A DNA stretch of 48,084 bases, from NCBI GenBank assembly GCA_046329195.1, contig JAXLVB010000004.1, positions 1 through 48,084 on the forward strand. The letters run 5' to 3'. The DNA is from JAXLVB01 sp046329195. Lineage in GTDB: Bacteria > Bacteroidota > Bacteroidia > Cytophagales > Spirosomataceae. The translations under genes and the position numbers were made by a program. The number at the start of each line of letters is the position of its first letter. The stretch's first letter is position 1. Positions 41,328 to 48,084 of the stretch are shown in pieces. Under the pieces are notes generated by a model that did not search any database, had not been told where the DNA came from, and saw only the letters and a list, made by a program, of their open reading frames with translations.

Positions 41328-42374
41328 ATGAGTCTCTTACCTCCCAAATTCAACATATTTTATGTAAACCGAAATACTCATGCGTTCAGTATTGAGAAAG
41401 TGTTCTCTATGATAAAAAATCAATTAGGCTCTTCCATTACTTATCAAGATGGGTTTGCACCTTCTAGGTATGACAAGCCCTTATCTTTATTGCGTAATTG
41501 GTTTTTTTTTCTGAAACAACGCTTTAAGCATACACAATCACTAGATATTTACCATATCACAGGGGTTTTGCATTACTTATTTGTTGCATTGCCTCGTCGT
41601 CGAACTATCTTGACTATCCATGATTGTGTTAAAATTCATCAACAAAAAGGTATTAAAAAATGGTTCGCTTGGCTGCTATGGTTCAAGTTACCTTGTACTT
41701 ATTTTAAATACATTACTGTTGTTTCTGAACAGACAAAACGTGAGCTCATTCAATTAACCAACTGTAATCCAGATAAAATTATAGTTATTCACAATCCCCT
41801 TGACCCAGCTATTCGATACCACCCCAAAGCTTTCAATAGCGAAATGCCGACTGTGCTACATATTGGTACAGCAGAAAATAAAAATCTACCTCGCTTAATT
41901 AAAGCTTTAGTTGGGTTAGCCTGTAGGTTATGGATTGTAGGGCGATTAGATAAGGATACGATAACGATGCTAACAACTAACCAAATCTCTTTTGAAAATT
42001 TTGTAGATTGTGATGATGACCAAATCCGAACTCTCTACCAACAGGCAGATATAGTAAGTTTTGTAACTACGTATGAAGGATTTGGTTTGCCAATTATTGA
42101 AGCTCAAGCAACAGGTCGAGTTGTATTGACAAGTCAACTTCAACCCCATCAAGAAATTGGCGGAGAAGGTGCTTGTTATGTTAATCCATATTATATAGAA
42201 GAGATTCGACATGAGATTCTTGAACTAATACAAAACACTCAAAAAAGAGAATTATTAATCATAAAGGGATTAGAAAATGTGAAGCGATTTGAAGCAGCAA
42301 AAATCTCAACGTCTTATTTACAATTGTACCACTACATCCATCAAACATTATGTGCGGTATCGCCGGAATTGTAA
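41328..42374 (+). CDS. Glycosyltransferase family 4 (mannosyltransferase-type)
   Basis: A 348-residue GT-B protein with the start at ATG 41328 (a TTG at 41319 is possible). Recognisable blocks are IYHITGVLHYLFVALPRRRTILTIHDCVKIHQQKG and ITVVSEQTKRELIQLTNCNPDKIIVIHNPLDPAI (acceptor domain). The donor domain has TVLHIGTAENKNLPRLIKALVGL, then QQADIVSFVTTYEGFGLPIIEAQATGRVVLTSQLQPHQEIGGEGACYVNPY. The pattern is that of the mannosyltransferase-like GT4 group, but the sugar is not predictable. Its last 25 bases also encode the first eight codons of the asparagine synthase gene. Confidence 0.9.
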   Translation: MSLLPPKFNIFYVNRNTHAFSIEKVFSMIKNQLGSSITYQDGFAPSRYDKPLSLLRNWFFFLKQRFKHTQSLDIYHITGVLHYLFVALPRRRTILTIHDCVKIHQQKGIKKWFAWLLWFKLPCTYFKYITVVSEQTKRELIQLTNCNPDKIIVIHNPLDPAIRYHPKAFNSEMPTVLHIGTAENKNLPRLIKALVGLACRLWIVGRLDKDTITMLTTNQISFENFVDCDDDQIRTLYQQADIVSFVTTYEGFGLPIIEAQATGRVVLTSQLQPHQEIGGEGACYVNPYYIEEIRHEILELIQNTQKRELLIIKGLENVKRFEAAKISTSYLQLYHYIHQTLCAVSPEL

Positions 42375-44206
42375 ACTTACCTCAAGAGCAAAGTAGGCCA
42401 TTGATTGAACAAATGACCTATGATTTGCGCCACAGGGGACCCGATGCGGGTGCTGTTTTCGTAGAAGACGGAATAGCATTAGGGCATCGGCGGTTGTCTA
42501 TTATTGATTTAAGTACTGGAGCTAATCAGCCTTTTTGGGACTACACCCGTCGATATGTAATAGTGTTTAATGGCGAAATCTATAATTACCAAGAGGTAAG
42601 GGCCAAACTCAACTATTCGTGGCAAACTACCTCAGATACAGAGGTTATTCTTGCTTCTTACTTAACTTGGGGCGTCGAGTGCCTACAACATCTCAATGGA
42701 ATGTTTGCTTTGGCTATTTGGGACACGCTTGATAAACGGCTATTCTTAGCCAGAGACCGATTAGGTGTCAAACCTTTGTATTATGCTTACTCTAAAAAAT
42801 CCTTTATATTTTGCTCTGAAATTCGTGCAATACTCAATACTGGGTTAGTGGAGCGAAATCTAAATACTTCCCATTTAGCTGATTATCTATCAGCAATGGC
42901 TATCAAAACTCCTCACACAATCATCGAAGGAATTCAACAACTACTTCCTGGCGAATATGCGTTGTTTGAGGAGAAAACCCTTCATCGAGAACAGTACTGG
43001 GATTTAATTGATGCAGCCAAGAGAGTGCTTGAACCTAATCCTATTGCTTATGAAGGCTTAACTCATCACGTCCGGCATTTGTTTGAGCAGGCTGTCCAAA
43101 GTCGAATGGTGGCCGATGTACCCGTTGGAGCATTTCTATCGGGTGGCGTTGATTCGTCGGCTATCGTAGCTCTAATGTCACAGTACAGTACTGCTCCTAT
43201 CAACACGTTTTCAATCGTATTTAGTGATAAAAAGTTTGATGAATCCGTTTATGCACAACAAATAGCTACTCAATACCAAACCAACCACCATGAACTTCTT
43301 TTAGAACCAACAGAAGTGCTCACGATGTTAGAAGAATACTTCGAAAAAATGGATAGCCCTACAGTAGATGGTTTAAATACTTACATTGTGTCAAAACTAG
43401 TTGCTAAAACTGGCATAAGAGTGGCAATGTCAGGCTTAGGTGGAGATGAGCTATTTGCAGGTTATGTGGGATTTAAGCGTTTTCAACAAAGCCAGCAGTA
43501 TTTTCAATTACTACGACTACCTTTTTGTCGCCAAGTGATTCGGTGCTTGCATTGCATGTTTCCGATTCGTTCTATTAATAAATTGTATGATTTTGCCACT
43601 ACTAAACAATGGGATTTAGTCAATTTTTATCGAACTAGCCGTAGCATTTATTTACAAAAAGAATCTACTGCGATTTTGAACGATCATCAGAACCTTTCTC
43701 CCAGTTCATGGTCAAAGTTGGATTCTGTTTCTTTAAAGGACTACGATTCATTAAGTCAATACTCTATTGCCGAATTATGTAACTATACATTAGATGTGTT
43801 GCTGAAAGATACCGATCAGATGAGCATGGCATGGGGTTTAGAAGTAAGAGAACCGTTTTTTGATTATTATTTAGTTGATTTTGTATTGAGGATACCAGAC
43901 CACTACAAGCAAAAAGGGGATTATCCAAAATCACTCTTTATAGATGCTATTAAGGATTTACTTCCTCCCACAATTATCCACCGCCCCAAAAAAGGCTTCT
44001 CATTCCCTTGGGACAAGTGGATTCGTGAGGACATCAAGTCGTACTGTGAACAAGCCATTTTTAATCTTGCAAAACGGCCTTTTTTCAAAGAAAAGGCTAT
44101 TAAAACGCTTTGGGGAAACTTTCTACAAAAAAAGCAGGGCATCATTTGGGTACATGTTTGGGCTTTAGTAGTGTTAGAAAAATGGCTCGTTAAGAATAAA
44201 TTTTAA
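42350..44206 (+). CDS. asnB: Asparagine synthase (glutamine-hydrolysing)-family amidotransferase
   Basis: The 618-residue protein has the N-terminal class II glutamine amidotransferase domain starting MCGIAGIV (Cys2 nucleophile after Met removal), with LRHRGPDAG, LGHRRLSIID and VFNGEIYNY. The synthetase domain has the PP-motif LSGGVDSSA (Ser264) and GLGGDELFAGY. Length is normal. Since the Cys must be second, the start at 42350 is fixed and the 25-bp overlap with the preceding gene is real. In glycan clusters such enzymes often amidate a uronic acid or peptide carboxyl rather than making asparagine, which is the likely role here (inference). Asparagine synthesis is the alternative. Confidence 0.9.
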   Translation: MCGIAGIVNLPQEQSRPLIEQMTYDLRHRGPDAGAVFVEDGIALGHRRLSIIDLSTGANQPFWDYTRRYVIVFNGEIYNYQEVRAKLNYSWQTTSDTEVILASYLTWGVECLQHLNGMFALAIWDTLDKRLFLARDRLGVKPLYYAYSKKSFIFCSEIRAILNTGLVERNLNTSHLADYLSAMAIKTPHTIIEGIQQLLPGEYALFEEKTLHREQYWDLIDAAKRVLEPNPIAYEGLTHHVRHLFEQAVQSRMVADVPVGAFLSGGVDSSAIVALMSQYSTAPINTFSIVFSDKKFDESVYAQQIATQYQTNHHELLLEPTEVLTMLEEYFEKMDSPTVDGLNTYIVSKLVAKTGIRVAMSGLGGDELFAGYVGFKRFQQSQQYFQLLRLPFCRQVIRCLHCMFPIRSINKLYDFATTKQWDLVNFYRTSRSIYLQKESTAILNDHQNLSPSSWSKLDSVSLKDYDSLSQYSIAELCNYTLDVLLKDTDQMSMAWGLEVREPFFDYYLVDFVLRIPDHYKQKGDYPKSLFIDAIKDLLPPTIIHRPKKGFSFPWDKWIREDIKSYCEQAIFNLAKRPFFKEKAIKTLWGNFLQKKQGIIWVHVWALVVLEKWLVKNKF

Positions 44207-44209
44207 GCG

Positions 44210-45391
44210 ATGCGAATACTACGAATCATTCCGAGTATGAATCCTCAACTCGGAGGACCTTGTCAAGGCATTCGGAATATTGTTCCTTTCTTGATGCAAC
44301 AGGGTATTGTTAACGAAGTGGTATGCTTAGATCCTCCTAATGCTCCGTATTTGGGAAAAGATTCATTTTCCATTATTCCTCTAGGGCCTGCCAAAACCGC
44401 TTGGGACTATAGCTCTACCCTCAGCAAATGGCTATTGAACCATGTCAACAACTACCACGTAGTCATTATTCATGGATTATGGCTTTACCATAGCTACGCT
44501 ACTATGAAAGTGCTTCGAGCTCTCGAACTCCATAACCAAAAACGTCCCAAGGTGTTCATTATGCCCCATGGTATGTTAGATCCTTGGTTTCAGAAAGCTC
44601 TATCTCGCCGTTTAAAAGCCATTCGGAATGAGATATATTGGAGACTTATTGAACGACAGGTTGTGAATCAGGCAGATGGTCTTTTGTTCACCTGTGAAGA
44701 AGAGCTCTTGTTAGCTCGAACTACTTTCAAAGGCTACCAACCCAAACAAGAGTTGAACATCGGTTATGGTATAGCCCCACCACCTGCACACACAGCAGCA
44801 ATGGATGAAGCGTTTCGTCAACAACTTGATAGGCCTGTTTCTACTTATTGGTTATATTTGAGCCGAATTCATGAAAAGAAGGGGTTAGATTTACTACTGA
44901 GTGCTTATCAGCAACTTTGGAATGAGCAAACAAATATTCCTGATTTAGTAATAGCAGGACCCGGCATTGAAAGTGCTTTTGGGCAACACATTGCAAAGAT
45001 GATAGCTAATGATCCAATTTTGCAAAAGTATGTTCATGTAGTAGGAATGCTCACTGGTGATACCAAATGGGGAGCTTTGTATAATTGTGAAGCGTTTGTG
45101 TTGCCTAGTCATCAAGAAAATTTTGGTATTGCCGTGGTGGAAGCCCTAGCCTGTGGTAAGCCTGTATTGATTAGTAACCAAGTAAATATTTGGAGGGAGA
45201 TTGAACAGACAGGAACAGGCATAGTAGATAAAGATGATTTAGACGGAATATTTCAAACTCTGAAAAAATGGATATTACTATCATCTTCTGAAAAAGAAAA
45301 AATGAGAGGGAATGCCTATAAATGTTATCAACAAAAGTTTCATATTACAACGGCAGCGATCCAACTGATAGAAGTGCTAGGAGAGAAATAA
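44210..45391 (+). CDS. Glycosyltransferase family 4
   Basis: A 393-residue GT-B glycosyltransferase starting three bases after the amidotransferase stop. The N-terminal domain has MRILRIIPSMNPQLGGPCQGIRNIVPFL and VVIIHGLWLYHSYATMKVLRAL, then FIMPHGMLDPWFQKALSRRLKAIRNEIYWRLIERQVVNQADGLLFTCEEE, a set typical of GT4 enzymes in capsule clusters. The donor domain has LYLSRIHEKKGLDLLLSAYQQL, VVGMLTGDTKWGALYNCEAFVLPSHQENFGIAVVEALACGKPVLISNQVNIWREIEQ. The sugar and linkage are unknown. Confidence 0.92.
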   Translation: MRILRIIPSMNPQLGGPCQGIRNIVPFLMQQGIVNEVVCLDPPNAPYLGKDSFSIIPLGPAKTAWDYSSTLSKWLLNHVNNYHVVIIHGLWLYHSYATMKVLRALELHNQKRPKVFIMPHGMLDPWFQKALSRRLKAIRNEIYWRLIERQVVNQADGLLFTCEEELLLARTTFKGYQPKQELNIGYGIAPPPAHTAAMDEAFRQQLDRPVSTYWLYLSRIHEKKGLDLLLSAYQQLWNEQTNIPDLVIAGPGIESAFGQHIAKMIANDPILQKYVHVVGMLTGDTKWGALYNCEAFVLPSHQENFGIAVVEALACGKPVLISNQVNIWREIEQTGTGIVDKDDLDGIFQTLKKWILLSSSEKEKMRGNAYKCYQQKFHITTAAIQLIEVLGEK

Positions 45392-45393
45392 TT

Positions 45394-46503
45394 ATGAAAA
45401 TAGTCATCATTCAAGGTGCATTTTTGCCAGTACCTCCTGTACAAGGAGGAGCAGTTGAAAAGATTTGGTATAGAATGGGTAAAGAATTTGCAGCTTTAGG
45501 ACATCAAGTTGTTCATATCAGTAAAAAACACGAAAATTTAGCCTCTGACGAAAAAGTTCATGATGTACATTATGTTCGAGTGACTGGTTTCAAGACACCA
45601 AAATCTTTAATTATTTTAAAGCTACTAGATTTTTTTTACTCTTTTTTAGCTATACAAAAAATTCCAAAATCAGCTGATGTTATTATTACTAATACTTTTT
45701 GGGCACCTCTTTTATTACGAGGTAAATTAGGAAAAAAAGTTTATGTAGATGTGCAACGAGTTCCGAAAGGTCAAATGAAATTCTATACTCATGTATTTCG
45801 ATTGAGAAGCAATTCTTTATTCGTTACTAACATTATAAAAAAAGAAATTAAACATAACTACCACCACTTAATTTCAACAATTCCAAACCCATTACCCATC
45901 TCGGAATTTGCTAAAATTAGTTTTTTAGATAAAAAAAGAATTATTCTATATGTTGGGAGATTACATCCTGAAAAAGGGGTACATTTATTAATACAAGCAT
46001 ATAAACAAACGAATCAACAGTTTAGACTTAAAATAGTAGGTTCTAGTGAAATTGCGTTTGGAGGGGGTGGTAGCGAATATATGACGTCTTTAGAGGAATG
46101 TGCTAAAAACTTAAATATAGAATTTCTAGGACCTATTTACGATGAAGACTTATTAAATAAGTTGTATCAAGCGTCTGCAATATTTGTATATCCTTCGCTT
46201 GCAGAAACAGGTGAAACATTTGGCTTAGCTCCATTAGAAGCTATGTCTTGGGGATGCGTACCCATTGTTTCTGACTTATCTTGCTTTAAAGATTTTATTA
46301 AACCAGAAGAAAATGGTTTATCTTTTAATCATCGTTCTGACAATGCTGTAACTGAATTGAGTATCCAAATTCAGCGTTTACAAGATCAGCCAACGCTACT
46401 GAGTTCAATGAGTAATATGGCACTACAGGTTAGAGATACTCATTCTATAGAAAGTATAACAAAGCAATTTTTAAATGATTTTCAGAAAAGTTTTTATAAA
46501 TGA
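45394..46503 (+). CDS. Glycosyltransferase family 4
   Basis: A 369-residue GT-B protein starting at ATG 45394, two bases after the previous stop; the frame runs open further to 45322 inside the preceding gene. It begins MKIVIIQGAFLPVPPVQGGAVEKIWYRMGKEFAALGHQVVHIS. The donor domain has IILYVGRLHPEKGVHLLIQAYKQ, FLGPIYDEDLLNKLYQASAIFVYPSLAETGETFGLAPLEAMSWGCVPIVSDLSCFKDFI. It is strongly AT-rich. It ends in an ATGA overlap with the acyltransferase gene. Confidence 0.92.
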   Translation: MKIVIIQGAFLPVPPVQGGAVEKIWYRMGKEFAALGHQVVHISKKHENLASDEKVHDVHYVRVTGFKTPKSLIILKLLDFFYSFLAIQKIPKSADVIITNTFWAPLLLRGKLGKKVYVDVQRVPKGQMKFYTHVFRLRSNSLFVTNIIKKEIKHNYHHLISTIPNPLPISEFAKISFLDKKRIILYVGRLHPEKGVHLLIQAYKQTNQQFRLKIVGSSEIAFGGGGSEYMTSLEECAKNLNIEFLGPIYDEDLLNKLYQASAIFVYPSLAETGETFGLAPLEAMSWGCVPIVSDLSCFKDFIKPEENGLSFNHRSDNAVTELSIQIQRLQDQPTLLSSMSNMALQVRDTHSIESITKQFLNDFQKSFYK

Positions 46504-47054
46504 CAGAGTATTTTCAAAATTCCCCTTATAACAGCCCTTGGTCAATAAAGAAACGTATAGTTCTTTTATTATGGGAATATACATGGCTATTTTTATGTTC
46601 CTGGACCCCTAAACCAGCCAATAAATGGCGTCTATTTTGGTTAAAACTTTTTGGAGCAAATATTCATGGAACGCCGTTTGTCCATCAAAGAGCACGTATT
46701 CAAATTCCTTGGAATTTAACATTATATGACCGTGCTTGTTTAGGAGATCGCACAAATGCTTATTCACTAGGAAAGATTGAAATCCATGAACATGCAACTG
46801 TCGCTCAAGAGGCCTATTTATGTACAGGAACTCATGCTTTTGATAAACCTTCCATGAATTTAATTACCAAGCCAATTGTAGTTGAATCATATGCATTTAT
46901 AGGTGCAAGAACATTTGTTATGTGTGGAGTCACGATTGGGGAAGGAGCAGTTATTGGCGCTTGCTCACTAGTCACCAAAGACATGCCACATTGGACTGTA
47001 TGTGCGGGGAATCCTTGTAAACCTATCAAAAAACGCATTCTAACTAACCCATAA
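46500..47054 (+). CDS. WcaF-like acyltransferase (left-handed beta-helix)
   Basis: This 184-residue protein resembles colanic-acid acetyltransferase WcaF. The N-terminal region has a hydrophobic segment (RIVLLLWEYTWLFLCSWTP) and the phrase KPANKWRLFWLKLFGANIHGTPFVHQRARIQIPWNLTLYDRACLGDRTNAYSLGKIEIHEHATVAQEAYLCTGTHAFD, which contains the hexapeptide-repeat rungs and the catalytic His (GTHAFD). The C-terminal rungs are GARTFVMCGVTIGEGAVIGACSLVTKDMP. It would O-acetylate a sugar of the repeat unit. Starts and stops overlap both neighbours (ATGA before, TAATG after). Confidence 0.88.
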   Translation: MTEYFQNSPYNSPWSIKKRIVLLLWEYTWLFLCSWTPKPANKWRLFWLKLFGANIHGTPFVHQRARIQIPWNLTLYDRACLGDRTNAYSLGKIEIHEHATVAQEAYLCTGTHAFDKPSMNLITKPIVVESYAFIGARTFVMCGVTIGEGAVIGACSLVTKDMPHWTVCAGNPCKPIKKRILTNP

Positions 47055-47875
47055 TGCTCTCCATCCTCATCCTCACCAAAAACGAAGAACAAGATTTGCC
47101 CGGTTGCCTACAATCGGTGGCTTGGTGTGATGATGTTCATGTGTTTGATTCTTTTAGTGAAGACCAAACCATAGCCGTTGCTGAACACTACCATGCGAAG
47201 ATTAGCCAACGAAGATTTGATAATTATGCTGCTCAACGAAATGCGGCCTTAACACTGCCCTTTCTTCACGAATGGATTTTGATTTTAGATGCTGATGAGC
47301 GCATTACTAAAGAACTTTACCAAGAATTTTGTCATGTTCTACCTCAAGTACCACAGGAAGTGAATGGGTTTCGTATTCGTCGGAGGGATTTTCTCTATGA
47401 TACTTGGTTAAAACATGCACAACTTTCACCCTTCTATATTCGATTAATACGAAAAGGAAAAGCACAATACCATCGAGCAGTCAATGAAGTAGTAGAAGTG
47501 AACGGAATGGTAGGTCAGTTAGAGGGATATTTTGACCATTTCCCATTTTCAAAAGGACATTCACATTGGTTAGCCAAGCATAATATTTATTCTACTATGG
47601 AAGCCCAACGGTGGGTAGAAGAACATCAAGGCAATTTTCAATTTTCGGTTCGAAGAGCCCTATTTAGCAAGGACTTTCATGAACGTCGCTATCACCAAAA
47701 AGGACTTTTTTACAAATTACCAGGACGTCCGTTGATTAAGTGGTTGTATATGATGTTTGTCAGAAGGGCTTTTTTAGACGGCAAAGCAGGTATAACCTAT
47801 GCTTTTTTGCAGTCTATTTATGAATATTTTATTGTCTTAAAGACCAACGAACTCCTTAGAAATATTAAAAAATGA
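47054..47875 (+). CDS. Glycosyltransferase family 2 (WaaE/KdtX-like)
   Basis: This 273-residue GT-A glycosyltransferase has the N-terminal nucleotide-binding LSILILTKNEEQDLPGCLQSVAWCDDVHVFDSFSEDQT and the metal-binding DxD-type motif WILILDADERI. Then come GFRIRRRDFLYDTWLKH and SPFYIRLIRKGKAQYHRAVNEVVEVNG, a layout shared with WaaE/KdtX beta-1,4-glucosyltransferases. A C-terminal basic and hydrophobic stretch (IKWLYMMFVRRAF) may bind the membrane. It is the only GT-A enzyme of the cluster in view. Its start overlaps the previous stop by one base and its stop overlaps the next start by four. Confidence 0.92.
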   Translation: MLSILILTKNEEQDLPGCLQSVAWCDDVHVFDSFSEDQTIAVAEHYHAKISQRRFDNYAAQRNAALTLPFLHEWILILDADERITKELYQEFCHVLPQVPQEVNGFRIRRRDFLYDTWLKHAQLSPFYIRLIRKGKAQYHRAVNEVVEVNGMVGQLEGYFDHFPFSKGHSHWLAKHNIYSTMEAQRWVEEHQGNFQFSVRRALFSKDFHERRYHQKGLFYKLPGRPLIKWLYMMFVRRAFLDGKAGITYAFLQSIYEYFIVLKTNELLRNIKK

Positions 47876-48084
47876 CTCGCTTATTTACATGGATAGGGTT
47901 CCTGATTGGTGCAGGCTTAGTTTTTTATTTAAGTTGGGTACCTAATCCTGATATTGGCTACATCATTCCTGTTGGTACAGCACAACAATCTTGGATTAAT
48001 AACAACGGCAATATTCGTACTGCCATCCCTTTTGTGGGATTGGGAGCTTGGATAGAGATAGGCTTGCACCATCGTTTACGGTTC
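47872..48084 (+). CDS. Membrane protein, possibly VanZ-like (incomplete)
   Basis: The frame opens at ATG 47872, in a four-base overlap with the GT2 stop, and runs off the right edge after 71 codons. It begins with a hydrophobic helix (WIGFLIGAGLVFYLSW), then VPNPDIGYIIPVGTAQQSWINNNGNIRTAIPFVGLGAWIEIGLHHR with a second membrane segment near the end. The SWVPNPDIG phrase after helix 1 and the NGNIRTAIPF segment are reminiscent of VanZ-like small membrane proteins that often sit near polysaccharide clusters, but too little is visible for a firm call. Confidence 0.5.
   Translation, partial: MTRLFTWIGFLIGAGLVFYLSWVPNPDIGYIIPVGTAQQSWINNNGNIRTAIPFVGLGAWIEIGLHHRLRF

Overview
The window reads as a chromosomal segment from a Bacteroidota bacterium, most likely a Cytophagia-type environmental member (inference). 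The grounds are repeated -7 boxes of the Bacteroidota form TAnnTTTG at plausible distances from starts, few Shine-Dalgarno sequences, and protein families typical of the phylum: an S46 peptidase, a DUF5916 outer-membrane protein, a RemB/Wzi-like barrel, GH106, and an undecaprenyl-phosphate sugar transferase followed by Wza and Wzc. No complete mobile element or complete defence system was found.

Layout. (1) 1-1800: AT-rich remnant of a type II restriction-modification locus. A cytosine-C5 methyltransferase is cut off after motif II, followed by an intact HNH nuclease gene, a 77-residue unknown, and the 3' part of a restriction endonuclease with no clear start. (2) 1880-15000: ordinary chromosomal genes. 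These are cyclophilin, an S46 dipeptidyl-peptidase-like protein, a secreted thioredoxin, gmhA, an outer-membrane barrel, upp, two SnoaL-like proteins, an AraC regulator, an SRPBCC protein, a DUF5916 protein, a cupin and a membrane-anchored unknown. (3) 15221-15305: tRNA-Ser(GGA), minus strand. (4) 15350-23035: a sugar-utilisation locus on the minus strand (MFS permease, Uma2-type protein, cytoplasmic trehalase, GH106 alpha-L-rhamnosidase-type enzyme) divergent from an AraC regulator. Upstream of the regulator lie 9-bp repeats in both direct and inverted arrangement, a good operator candidate. (5) 23036-48084: a large exopolysaccharide or capsule cluster that runs off the right edge.

How the polysaccharide cluster fits together. 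A WcaJ/WbaP-type enzyme loads the first sugar on undecaprenyl phosphate. Eight glycosyltransferases (seven GT-B/GT4/GT9-like, one GT2) extend the repeat unit. Two FkbM methyltransferases, a zinc-ribbon methyltransferase, a WcaF-like acyltransferase and an asparagine-synthase-type amidotransferase probably decorate it. A Wzx flippase exports it, and two different polytopic Wzy-like proteins are polymerase candidates. A Wza-like lipoprotein and a Wzc-like tyrosine kinase with a (Tyr-Gly)8 tail handle chain length and export. A PHP-type phosphatase on the opposite strand is the likely partner of the kinase. Many genes overlap by 1-25 nt, so this is a tightly coupled operon.

The least explained DNA is the 506-bp gap 24982-25487. 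It holds a roughly 330-bp imperfect palindrome followed directly by a small MITE-like element bounded by 14-bp direct repeats, the second of which contains the stop codon of the phosphatase gene. I found no convincing wholly new multi-gene system. The more interesting leads are the restriction-modification scar, the AraC operator, these repeats, the kinase tail and the double-polymerase polysaccharide cluster.
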